Shown: one piece after another, positions 50,396-59,088 of the stretch
How the letters are laid out: each line of letters opens with the position of its first letter
Numbering within the stretch: the stretch's first letter is position 1
Origin: Palsa-343 sp036269135
GTDB taxonomy: Bacteria > Acidobacteriota > Terriglobia > Terriglobales > Acidobacteriaceae
DNA length: 64,000 nt
Assembly: GCA_036269135.1 (NCBI GenBank)
Contig: DATASQ010000059.1
Coordinates: 1 to 64,000 of the forward strand
Direction: 5' to 3'
Position numbers and translations under genes: made by a program
Notes under the pieces: generated by a model
Seen by the model: only the letters and a program-made list of their open reading frames with translations
Told to the model about the DNA's origin: nothing
The model's database searches: none

Positions 50396-52528
50396 TTACC
50401 GAGCCACCGGATCGATGCGGATCTGAACCGGCTGCGTCGCCGCCATGGGCAGGTACACAATCAGCGAATCGCCTTCGAGATGATGCTCGGTGCCAAGCCG
50501 CGGTGACGCAGCGGTCTTACGGCCGTTGACGGTCACGGAAACGCGTGCAGTCCCGAGCCAGTTCTCTATCACGAAGGCAGGATTCACCAGAGGATGAGCG
50601 GCGCTCGCGTCAATCGCCAAAACCGCTGCTGCCGCCGCTTTCGCCGTTCGGTGCACTACGAAGGCGCGCTGCGCCGGATCGTACTCGATGCTTTGGGCAT
50701 CGCCGCTCTCAATGTGCGCTGCGGGCGGGTTGAGCCACGATTTCGCCAGGGGCAGCAGGCCGGCTGGCGCATCGGTGGTCAGGCCGCACAGCAGCAACTT
50801 CGTCTCGGTGTCGGAGGTTTTTTCCCAGGGATCCCAGTAAATGTGCGAGAGCGAGGTGTGCGACGCACGGTCGGCGGCCACGGCCGGGCGCCCGCTGGAG
50901 CCTACCTGCGCCACGGGCCAGTGGTTCCACCATTCGAACATCGAGTAGCTCTGCTCGTCATTGTAGGTGTCGTGCGAGATGCCGCGCGGCCAGACGATCT
51001 GGAACGGATTCTCCCTGGATTTCAGATGGACGATCTGGATGTTCGCGTCCGCCGGCTGGTTCAGCGCAGCGGGACCCTTCGGGAAACTGAAGGAGTTCCC
51101 CGTCTTCGGCTCCCAGCGATAGGTCACCGCCTGGCCATCCATGTTCTCGAGGGTCAGAGCGTCGGGCTGAATGTTATCTTCGGGGCGCTGGCCCGGTCCA
51201 TTGATGACGATCGTCTCCTGCCACTCAAATGGATAGCGGCCGATTCCCGAGCTCCACAACACCTGCTTGCGGACGGCCACTCCATCGGGATAGACGGTCC
51301 AGTACTCATCGGCCCAGTCGAACCAGCCGGTGAGCGGATCGGCGTGGGCTCCTTCATAGTTACGCGCCTCCGCCAGCGCATACCGCCAATGAATGATGGC
51401 GCGGGCGGGCGAAGATGCGACGATGCTCACGCGCGAATAGCGGCTTTGCTTGTCCGACATCGGCTCGCAATCGCCGGCTCCTGGGCAGCCGTGGCCCCAG
51501 GTTTCGAGAAACTCGTCGGTATACCACTTACCATTTTCCGTAACCCAGGCGGGTATGTAATTCGTACCCTGCCAAAAGACGAGCCGCATCGCCGACCGGT
51601 CGAAACGGACGACAACATCGGAATCCGGTCCGATCCGCCGCAGACGATCCCATACGGGTTCATAGTGGAGACTCACCATGATCGCACCGAACGGTCCGGG
51701 GCTGGGCGGACCTGCCGGCAGCACAGCGTATGGGATTACCTCGCCTGCGGGCGCATGATCTGCGGCTACATCGGCGTGGTCCTGCGCGGCTGAGACAGCA
51801 TGACCCAGAATCTCCAGATCATCGAGATCGCCATCGAGTGAGTACATCACCGGATCTTCCGGATGACTGAGCCAGGCCGGAAAAGGAAGCTGCGGCGTGC
51901 GCACTCGGCCGACGAGCAGGTCCACGCGTGTAGCCTGCCACAATTCCCCACTTAGCTTTAAGTTAGCCGCCGGCGCTCCATCGAGGTAGATGCTCAGCCC
52001 GGAATTATCGTCCCAGACACCGGTGACATGCGTCCACCTTTTGAGAGGAAGGGTCCGCGCGGTCGCCACCCTTTGCCAGACGCCGTCGATAGATGCCTCC
52101 AGGCCAACGTGGCCGAATGCGTCGATCCCCAGAAAGTAGCCGACCTCCTGGCTGTTGCTTTGGTCGACGATCGGCACCCAATTCCATGGATAAGTGTTGA
52201 GCGCGACCCATGCGGAAATGGTGAAGGCATTAGCCAGCCTCGGTACAGCAGCAGCACTGCGCACAATGTGGGTGGTGTAGCCATCCAGTTCGAGCGCCGA
52301 CCCCTCCACGCCGGGCACGCGGCGCCACAAGCCCTGAATTGCGTCATCGTGGTTGCCGGCAGAGTCGTGAACGAGGTCGCCCTTTGCCTCGTCAAATCTC
52401 CACACGATATCGCCCGCCGAATGACCCGGCGCATCCGTGTGGCTCTGGGCGTTAAGGGGCACGATGGCGGCGAAGCCAAGGCCAACAATCGGGGCGCAAA
52501 GCCACAAAGAAAGACGGGCGGGATTCAT
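50396..52528 (-). CDS. Exported LamG-domain protein of unknown catalytic type
   Basis: 710-residue protein with a signal peptide (LWLCAPIVGLGFAAIVPLNA). Residues about 40-250 form a LamG/concanavalin-like lectin domain (DIVWRFDEAKGDLVHDSAGN, SALELDGYTTHIV, FTISAWVALNTYPWNW, WTHVTGVWDDNSGLSIYLDG). The remaining 450 residues are beta-rich and aromatic (WQGTNYIPAWVTENGKWYTD, ETWGHGCPGAGDCEPMSDKQ, FEWWNHWPVAQVG) and do not match a family I can name. Start at 52528 is chosen from the signal peptide and GAGG 9 nt upstream; the frame stays open to 52912 without likely coding. It is the first gene of the minus-strand fucoside run and divergent from TonB receptor 3. Confidence 0.8.
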   Translation of the reverse strand: MNPARLSLWLCAPIVGLGFAAIVPLNAQSHTDAPGHSAGDIVWRFDEAKGDLVHDSAGNHDDAIQGLWRRVPGVEGSALELDGYTTHIVRSAAAVPRLANAFTISAWVALNTYPWNWVPIVDQSNSQEVGYFLGIDAFGHVGLEASIDGVWQRVATARTLPLKRWTHVTGVWDDNSGLSIYLDGAPAANLKLSGELWQATRVDLLVGRVRTPQLPFPAWLSHPEDPVMYSLDGDLDDLEILGHAVSAAQDHADVAADHAPAGEVIPYAVLPAGPPSPGPFGAIMVSLHYEPVWDRLRRIGPDSDVVVRFDRSAMRLVFWQGTNYIPAWVTENGKWYTDEFLETWGHGCPGAGDCEPMSDKQSRYSRVSIVASSPARAIIHWRYALAEARNYEGAHADPLTGWFDWADEYWTVYPDGVAVRKQVLWSSGIGRYPFEWQETIVINGPGQRPEDNIQPDALTLENMDGQAVTYRWEPKTGNSFSFPKGPAALNQPADANIQIVHLKSRENPFQIVWPRGISHDTYNDEQSYSMFEWWNHWPVAQVGSSGRPAVAADRASHTSLSHIYWDPWEKTSDTETKLLLCGLTTDAPAGLLPLAKSWLNPPAAHIESGDAQSIEYDPAQRAFVVHRTAKAAAAAVLAIDASAAHPLVNPAFVIENWLGTARVSVTVNGRKTAASPRLGTEHHLEGDSLIVYLPMAATQPVQIRIDPVAR

Positions 52529-52883
52529 GAAGGCGATCCTCGAATTGGAATGAGCAGCCGGTACGCTCTCCGCACAAAACGGCTTCCAGGACATGCTGGT
52601 TCGGCCATTGCTGTCGATTCTTCCCATGCTCGCTGCGAGGGTACGGCTGGCCTTCATGCTTGTCAAACGCACGAGCATGGCGGCTCCTCGAAACGACCGC
52701 GATCTTACCCCGATTGAGGTATTTCCACGCCTTAACCCGTCGGGAATGGATCCGGATTCGCAGGGCGCGGAAGACTGATCGGCGCCCCCGGACAACAAGA
52801 CGGTTGACACGGCTTCCTGCGCTTTGCTAACGTGACGCGGGTCGAGTGGTACAGCCTTTCCACTCGATGCTGCGGAGGCGCAG
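52529..52883. other. Divergent promoter region, LamG gene / TonB receptor 3
   Basis: 355 bp between the two divergent starts. Contains the promoter listed at 52804. I found no clear operator palindrome here. Confidence 0.4.
52804..52833 (+). promoter_or_regulatory. Promoter of TonB receptor 3
   Basis: Consensus TTGACA (52804-52809), 18-nt spacer, TAACGT (52828-52833), about 50 bp before the receptor ATG. Confidence 0.55.
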
Positions 52884-55800
52884 ATGAACGACAGAATTTG
52901 CCGGGCACTCAAGATTGTGGGACTCGCAACTCTTTTCGCGCTCGTCGCAATGGCGGGTGCTTATCGGGCAGAGGGCCAGGTGGGGACCGCATCTGCGGCC
53001 CTGAATGGAACAGTCACCGATAAATCCGGCGCCGTGGTTCCGGGCGCGACGGTGACGTTGCGCAACACCCGCACTGGATTCGAGCAGGTTACGAAGAGCA
53101 ATGGTACGGGCAATTTCTCTCTTGTGAATATCAGCCCGGGCAGTTATGAAGCCGTGGTCACAATGCAGGGATTCGCTACGACGCGATCGCCGGAGTTCAA
53201 CCTCGAGGTCAACGAGACCACTACGATCAATTTTGCGCTGCAGGTCGGATCCGCCAGCACCACGGTCACGGTCGCGGCGAACGCCGTTCACCTGGAGACC
53301 TCTACCGCCGAACTGGGAACGGTGATCGGCAGTACGGAAGTCAATGCCCTTCCCCTCAACGGGCGTAATTTCACCGAGCTGCTTCTGCTCTCGCCGGGAG
53401 TAAGCCCCGTGAATGCGACCGAAAACGGCGGCTTCGGAGGCATCGGCAACCCCACCGGGACCGTGGTCCTTCCTTCGGTCAACGGACAAAACAATCGCAG
53501 CAACATGTATCTGCTGGACGGGATTAATAACTACGGATCGATTCGTGACACCTACGCAGTTCAGCCGACACTCGACGATATCGAGGAATTCAAGGTGCAG
53601 TCCCACAACGACGAAGCGCAGTTCGGGCAGGTCCTGGGCGGCATCGTCAATGTGGTGACAAAATCCGGCACCAACGACTTCCACGGCGATGCATGGGAGT
53701 ATCTGCGGAACGACGCGATGGATGCGGCGAATTACTTCAACCCCATCAAAACGCCCCTGAAGCAAAACCAGTTCGGCGTCGGCATCGGCGGTCCGGTTCT
53801 GCTGCCTCATTACAACGGCCACAATCGGACTTTCTTTTACGCGTCGTATGAGGGATACCGCAACGACACCGCATCCAGCAACTTTTATCGCACGCCAACC
53901 AGCGCTCAGCTGTCGGGAGATTTCACTAACCTGACTGGCCAGGGCATTCAACTCTATAACCCCTTCAGCTCCGCTCCCCAATCTGCGTCCGAAACACCCA
54001 ATGCGACCGGATACGATCTGCAGCCTTTCATGTGCGACGCCTCCGGTGCTCCGCTGCCCGCAAACGGCAGCGGGATTCAGCCAGCCGGAATGCCGTGCAA
54101 CAGAATTCCAGCCAGCATGATCGATCCGGCCATGGTGAACTATGCGAAAGCGTTCTTTCCCACTCCTCAGACAATCGCCAATCAACCACAATTCAATGGT
54201 CTCGATACGACACCGAATATTACGAATCAGGATCAAGTCTCCGTCCGGGGGGACGAGCAGATCAATCTAAGTAATCGGATATTCGTGCGCTGGACATCAG
54301 CATGGGAACCCATCACCGGGTCAAACGGATATCCCGGCGCGGTGAGTGTCATTCACAATTCTGACTACAACCTGGCGGCCAACTGGACCCACACCTTTGG
54401 AACGCGGTCGGTTCTGCAGCTTACCTTCGGACGCGTGTCGGCGCAGAATAACCGTACGCCTTACTTCAAGAACACGCCCTCCGATTTCTACCAGAATTCC
54501 GGATTCGCCACCTATTTGTATAACCACCAGCCATTTGGCGGCCTTCAGGTCCCTTCAGCAGTAGTGGCCAATTATCTCGGCGCGGAAAACTACGTTGGCA
54601 GGCTCCATTACTCGAATATCTGGGAATATCGTGGCGATTACGCACGCACGGTCGGGCGGCACAGCATCCGTGTAGGCTCCAGTCTCGCCACCGACGGCTG
54701 GGAACAGCCTTTCTTCGGGTCCGAAAACGACTTTTCTCAGCAGCAGACGCAGGATGGGAATCTCGACTCGAACACCGGCGATGGCATGGCTTCAATGATG
54801 CTCGGGGTGCCCGGCTACTCTGAAGTCGACAACGTTTATTCCCTTTTGCACGGCGGCAGGATCATCGGCGTGTATGGCCAGGATCAGTGGCGGGTCAACC
54901 AGCGGCTCACTCTCAATTACGGCCTGCGCTACGATCTCACGGTTAATCCGCGCCAGGGAAAATCCTCCAACGGCAGCGATATTACCGGAGACTTTGACTT
55001 CAGCAACGGCACATATGTGTTGCAGAACACGGCTCCGGCCTGCTCTGCGAGCCAGGGCGCGCCCTGCATTCCCGGCGGCAGTCTTCCCGCCAACGTAGTC
55101 ATCGCCAGGAACGGCAAGATCATCCACGATAACTACGATAACTTCCAGCCGCGGCTCGGATTCGCTTATCGCCTGACGACGAAGACCGTTATGCATGGCG
55201 GCTATGGCCGCTTCTTCGATAACTGGGCAGGCGTTACTGAAAATCAATCGAATTACACACAGACGTGGCCCAATATTGCCTTTGTGGGCGCCCCGGGGGG
55301 ATTTAACCTATACGGTCCTCCTACCGGCCTCGCCCAGGATCCCTTCGGTTTCGGCAACGTCGGGGCGAGCCACATTCCGCCGGCGCCCTCGCCCTTTTCC
55401 CCTCTGAATACGAACTCCTACACGGATCCGAATCTCAAGAATGGATATTCGGATCAATGGAACTTTGGATTTGAGCGGCAGATGGCCACGGGAGTCGTGA
55501 CTACCATCAATTATGTCGGTTCGCGCAATGCACGGATCGCCACAGCCGTTACGGCGAACGCCCTCACCAGTCCCAACGGCAATGCCCCGTATCCTGAAAT
55601 TCCGCAGATGCCTTACACGGAGAACCTTTCATCGACGGACTACAACTCGCTGCAGGTCTCCTCGCAAATCCATCTTCACTCTGGATTCACATCGACGCTG
55701 GCGTACACCTGGTCGAAGGCTTTGACCACGGGCTGCGATGGATATAACTCAGGCTGCGAGATTCAGGACCCCTATAACCTCTCGATCGATCGCGGCCCGG

Positions 55801-56366
55801 CGGCCTATGATCTGCCGCAGATCTTCGCCGGCAGCTTCGTTTTTCCTCTGCCCTTCGGGACGGGCTCGCTGAAAGCCTCCAATGGGTTTGTGAACCAGGT
55901 GATCGGAGGCTGGCAGCTCAATGGAATCCTCAGCCTGAACAGTGGACCCCGCTACGACATTCAGGATGACAACGGAATTTCGGAAATCAATAATTTCTAC
56001 GGATCTGAGCGGGCCGACGAAGTCGGAAATCCACATGCGAACACGAGCACTTATCCGCTAAGCAAGCTGAACCCGATCAACATCAACGCTTTCGCCGACC
56101 CCGCGGCCGGAACCTTCGGCACCATGGGCAGGAACAGCCTGCATGCTGACTGGGGCCGCAACCTGGATCTCTCGTTCTTCCGCTCCTTCCGCATTGAAGA
56201 CAGCCGGAGACTGGAGTTCAGAGCCGAGGCATTCAACGTCACTAACACGCCGGTTTTTGCCGCACCGGATGCCTATCTCCCGGACGGCCCCGGCTATTTT
56301 GGAGTGGTGACATCGACGGCGAACACAGCGCGTCAGTTGCAGGTAGCTCTGAAGTTTTACTTCTGA
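52884..56366 (+). CDS. TonB-dependent receptor with carboxypeptidase-regulatory-like domain (3)
   Basis: 1160-residue Oar-like outer-membrane receptor. A signal (IVGLATLFALVAMAGAYRAE) is followed by a CarboxypepD_reg domain (ALNGTVTDKSGAVVPGATVT, about 35-120), a plug (about 135-260; NALPLNGRNFTELLLLSPGV, NMYLLDGINNYGSIRDTYAV), and a barrel closing LQVALKFYF with terminal Phe. GGAGG lies 8 nt before the ATG. It is the only plus-strand gene between the minus-strand fucoside run and the FadR gene, and probably imports the oligosaccharide on which the exported fucosidases act. Ligand specificity cannot be read from sequence. Confidence 0.93.
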   Translation: MNDRICRALKIVGLATLFALVAMAGAYRAEGQVGTASAALNGTVTDKSGAVVPGATVTLRNTRTGFEQVTKSNGTGNFSLVNISPGSYEAVVTMQGFATTRSPEFNLEVNETTTINFALQVGSASTTVTVAANAVHLETSTAELGTVIGSTEVNALPLNGRNFTELLLLSPGVSPVNATENGGFGGIGNPTGTVVLPSVNGQNNRSNMYLLDGINNYGSIRDTYAVQPTLDDIEEFKVQSHNDEAQFGQVLGGIVNVVTKSGTNDFHGDAWEYLRNDAMDAANYFNPIKTPLKQNQFGVGIGGPVLLPHYNGHNRTFFYASYEGYRNDTASSNFYRTPTSAQLSGDFTNLTGQGIQLYNPFSSAPQSASETPNATGYDLQPFMCDASGAPLPANGSGIQPAGMPCNRIPASMIDPAMVNYAKAFFPTPQTIANQPQFNGLDTTPNITNQDQVSVRGDEQINLSNRIFVRWTSAWEPITGSNGYPGAVSVIHNSDYNLAANWTHTFGTRSVLQLTFGRVSAQNNRTPYFKNTPSDFYQNSGFATYLYNHQPFGGLQVPSAVVANYLGAENYVGRLHYSNIWEYRGDYARTVGRHSIRVGSSLATDGWEQPFFGSENDFSQQQTQDGNLDSNTGDGMASMMLGVPGYSEVDNVYSLLHGGRIIGVYGQDQWRVNQRLTLNYGLRYDLTVNPRQGKSSNGSDITGDFDFSNGTYVLQNTAPACSASQGAPCIPGGSLPANVVIARNGKIIHDNYDNFQPRLGFAYRLTTKTVMHGGYGRFFDNWAGVTENQSNYTQTWPNIAFVGAPGGFNLYGPPTGLAQDPFGFGNVGASHIPPAPSPFSPLNTNSYTDPNLKNGYSDQWNFGFERQMATGVVTTINYVGSRNARIATAVTANALTSPNGNAPYPEIPQMPYTENLSSTDYNSLQVSSQIHLHSGFTSTLAYTWSKALTTGCDGYNSGCEIQDPYNLSIDRGPAAYDLPQIFAGSFVFPLPFGTGSLKASNGFVNQVIGGWQLNGILSLNSGPRYDIQDDNGISEINNFYGSERADEVGNPHANTSTYPLSKLNPININAFADPAAGTFGTMGRNSLHADWGRNLDLSFFRSFRIEDSRRLEFRAEAFNVTNTPVFAAPDAYLPDGPGYFGVVTSTANTARQLQVALKFYF

Positions 56367-56410
56367 CCGGGGAATTTTGAAGTGGGTGCGAACAATGCGC
56401 AGAAGACCGG

Positions 56411-57142
56411 TCAGCGGCTGCGGACATGCCTGCGCAGGCCTGAATTTTCCTGGCCTACCAAACTGCGCGCGTCGGCGATGTGCTCCTGCATAGCCTTTCG
56501 CGCACCTTCGGCATCCCGCTCCCGGATGGCAGAGTAAATTCGGCGATGAAACATGAGAGGGTGCTCAATCGATACGCGATCGGATAACTGCCCCATGCTC
56601 ATGAGAAGGGTCCGATGAATGCCTCGGAAGAGAAGATGACAGATCCGGTTCCCGCTGGCGCGGAAGATAGCCTCATGAAAGGCCATGTCGGCATGCAGCC
56701 GCTCGCGGGTCGTCTTGCTCCGTTCCATCCCCAGGATAGCGTTGCGCAGGGCGGAGATATCTTCGGCGGTTGCCCTCTCGGCGGCCCGTGCCGTCAATTC
56801 AGGCTCGATCATCAGCCGGGTTTCGAAGAGCTCATGCTGGGAGAGGTCGTCGAGGAGAACGAGGAAATCGATGGGCTCGTTGAGAATCGTCTCGGCGCTG
56901 TCGCTGAGGTAAGTTCCGTCCCCTACGCGCTGGGACAGCACGCCCATGATTTCCAGCACTTTGAGAACCTGGCGGACGGAAGCCCGGTTGACCCCGAAAT
57001 CCCGGGCCAGCGTCCTTTCCGGCGGCAGTTTGGCTCCTGGCGCCAGGGCACCCGAAGCGATCAGGTTCTTAATGCGGCCGATGAGTCTGGCCGTGATTCG
57101 ATTGTCGGGCCGTTCGCCAGGCGCCGTTGCGGTTTTGGCCAT
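56411..57142 (-). CDS. FadR/GntR-family transcriptional regulator
   Basis: 243-residue regulator. The N-terminal winged-helix (about 15-80) reads ARLIGRIKNLIASGALAPGA, LPPERTLARDFGVNRASVRQ and VGDGTYL, the GntR pattern. The C-terminal FCD domain (about 95-225) has FETRLMIEPELTARAAERAT, the metal-binding DMAFHEAIFRASGN and a late EHPLMFHRRIYSAIRERDAE with ligand His residues. FadR-subfamily members commonly repress sugar-acid catabolism and are released by the acid. It is divergent from the zinc alcohol dehydrogenase gene, whose promoter carries a matching palindrome. Confidence 0.93.
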   Translation of the reverse strand: MAKTATAPGERPDNRITARLIGRIKNLIASGALAPGAKLPPERTLARDFGVNRASVRQVLKVLEIMGVLSQRVGDGTYLSDSAETILNEPIDFLVLLDDLSQHELFETRLMIEPELTARAAERATAEDISALRNAILGMERSKTTRERLHADMAFHEAIFRASGNRICHLLFRGIHRTLLMSMGQLSDRVSIEHPLMFHRRIYSAIRERDAEGARKAMQEHIADARSLVGQENSGLRRHVRSR

Positions 57143-57283
57143 AAATCATCCCCCAGGCCGGTGAAAGGAATCCCGGGGCAAGGCCATCTTACACCGGGAA
57201 TCGTCGTCCAAAGCTGCGGGAAGTGGTCCAGCATTACGAGAACTCCTGAGCCTAAATCATGTTGCATGCATACCGGAGTCACG

Positions 57284-57313
57284 TTGACGCACCTGTTTAG
57301 ACGCCCATACAAT
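57284..57313 (+). promoter_or_regulatory. Promoter of the zinc alcohol dehydrogenase gene
   Basis: TTGACG (57284-57289), 18-nt spacer, TACAAT (57308-57313). Predicted transcription start falls at about 57320, directly before the palindrome. Confidence 0.6.
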
Positions 57314-57324
57314 GGCAGTTGTCG

Positions 57325-57339
57325 ATTGGACGGACCAAT
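57325..57339. promoter_or_regulatory. Candidate FadR-family operator
   Basis: ATTGGACGGACCAAT: inverted arms ATTGG/CCAAT around 5 bp. FadR-subfamily operators such as those of UxuR, PdhR and LldR share the ATTGG-Nn-CCAAT form. It sits just downstream of the -10 in the intergenic region shared with the FadR gene, the usual position for repression. It also argues against a start codon at 57319, which would put it inside the coding region. Confidence 0.6.
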
Positions 57340-57360
57340 GACACAGAGCGGAGATGCGAA

Positions 57361-58341
57361 TTGAAGCAGATCATTCTGGAGGCGCCCGGGAGGTTCTCTG
57401 AGCGGGAGGCGGACCCGCCCGCAACCCCGCCGGGGCACGCGCTCGTCCGTATTGAGCGGGTTGGGGTGTGCGGCAGCGATTTCCACGCATTCTCCGGTCG
57501 CCATCCCATCTACACCTATCCGCGTATCATCGGGCACGAGCTGGCGGGGGTTGTGGTTGAGGCGCCGGTCAACGACAGGATGATTCGGGGCGGCGACCGC
57601 TGTGCGATCGAGCCCTATCTCACCTGCGGAACGTGTCGCGCTTGCCTGCAGGGAAGGAATAACTGCTGCGAGCGGCTGCGCGTTCTCGGTATTCATGTCG
57701 ATGGCGGCCTGCAGGAGTTTCTTCCCGTCCCGGTGGATCTGCTGCACAAGTCAACCAGCCTTTCCCTCGATCAGCTTGCGCTGGTGGAGACGCTGGGAAT
57801 CGGCGCCCATGCTGTCGATCGCAGCGGCCTGCAGGCGGGAGAGAGCGCTCTGATTGTGGGCGCGGGCCCCATTGGCATCGCGGTGTCCCAGTTCGCCTCC
57901 GAACGAGGCGCTCATGTTCACATTGTCGAGAAGAGCGCATGGCGGCGCAGCTTTGTGGAGCAGCTGGGATATCCGGCAACGGAGTCGGCCGAAGAGCGGC
58001 AGGCAGATGTTGTATTCGACGCCACAGGAAGCGCCGGCGCGATGGGCGCGAGTCTGGCCTTCGTCGCCACCGGCGGCCGCCTGGTCTTTGTTGGATTGAC
58101 CCGGGATCCTGTGACCATCGACGATTCTCTTTTCCATCGCCGGGAGATCACCCTGCTGGCCAGCCGCAACAGTTTCGGTTTGTTTCCCCGCATCATTCGC
58201 CTGATTGAAGAGGGTCGGATCGATACATCGCACTGGGTGACGGATCGTCTGGCGCTCGGCGAAGTCGTCTCGCTCTTTCAGTCCTTGCCGGAGCGCAAGA
58301 CGCTGATCAAGGCGATCGTTCATGTGAACGGAAGCAGTTAG
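57361..58341 (+). CDS. Zinc-binding alcohol dehydrogenase (MDR family)
   Basis: 326-residue medium-chain dehydrogenase. The catalytic zinc ligands lie in RVGVCGSDFHAFSG (Cys) and IIGHELAGVV (His-Glu). The structural zinc loop CGTCRACLQGRNNCC has four Cys. A Rossmann motif GAGPIGIAVSQFASERGAHV binds NAD(P). Members oxidise polyols, sugars or sugar acids at a secondary alcohol; in this context it might oxidise L-fucose, a 2-keto-3-deoxy acid or a side product. The TTG at 57361 is used: GGAG is 7 nt upstream, whereas an earlier TTG at 57319 would include the operator. Confidence 0.88.
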   Translation: MKQIILEAPGRFSEREADPPATPPGHALVRIERVGVCGSDFHAFSGRHPIYTYPRIIGHELAGVVVEAPVNDRMIRGGDRCAIEPYLTCGTCRACLQGRNNCCERLRVLGIHVDGGLQEFLPVPVDLLHKSTSLSLDQLALVETLGIGAHAVDRSGLQAGESALIVGAGPIGIAVSQFASERGAHVHIVEKSAWRRSFVEQLGYPATESAEERQADVVFDATGSAGAMGASLAFVATGGRLVFVGLTRDPVTIDDSLFHRREITLLASRNSFGLFPRIIRLIEEGRIDTSHWVTDRLALGEVVSLFQSLPERKTLIKAIVHVNGSS

Positions 58342-59088
58342 GCGGGATAACTGGCTCACCGGAGCGCGGATCGCCCGCGGCCGCCACATCCTGGCTCGAC
58401 TCATCAAAGGAAACACCGTCCCGCGTCTCCGTTTCTCACGAAGCAGACGCCCGCGGATGGAGGCGTCATTCCTTTTGGACCGGTCGGTCTTCGCGGCGAC
58501 ACAGTCCCTCCTGCAACTTCTGTGTCACAAACTGTGCCGGAGAACTCGGTGCCGGCTGCAGACGCCTCATGGTTCCATGCCAGCGCCATCTCCGGTGAGC
58601 ACCCGCAGGCCGGTTTGTGATTTCCCTCGCGCCGATTGGGTGTAATTTCCACGCGCATGAGCGACATATTTTCGCGAGTTATTGAGAACAATTTGCACAA
58701 GCGAAAAAAGGTTGCTCGCGATCCACACGAAAGTGCCAAATTCCGTCAAATCGGGGGTTTACAACGCTCTCGAGTTCGGTAGGATACGTCCAGCAACCCA
58801 CTGCCACTTTCTTCTCTTTCGCCTTCCGGAAGGCGCGGGGAAAATCTGAGCGGCGCATCCCTGCTCTGGTCTCACGGCCAGAGTGTATTCACGGCTCCTC
58901 CGAAGTGGACTACGGCCCACGCAAGACTCGGAACTGACCCAGATCCTGTGGAACCTGCTCGTTGCGCGAGCCGTTTCGACAGCGATCAAAGCGAAGATCC
59001 TGAGCACCTGCCAAGGTTGTTGCGTGCGGCGCATACCCCCGGCCTGTAGCTCCAACAGAACCCACTTCACCGCCGAAGGATAGTCCCC
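58342..59088. other. Long intergenic region upstream of secreted protein gene
   Basis: 747 bp without a convincing gene on either strand. A comparatively AT-rich stretch at about 58660-58770 may hold the promoter of the gene at 59089 and would leave a long untranslated leader. No riboswitch class is assigned. Confidence 0.45.

Noticed and set aside
57319..57360. Longer start for the zinc alcohol dehydrogenase
   Set aside because: It would place the operator palindrome within the coding sequence and lacks a ribosome site, while 57361 has GGAG at 7 nt.
58705..58790. Cyclic-di-GMP (GEMM)-like riboswitch upstream of the secreted protein gene
   Set aside because: Short matches (CACGAAAGTGCCAAA, GGTAGG) exist, but the required P1b hairpin and tetraloop receptor arrangement cannot be drawn.
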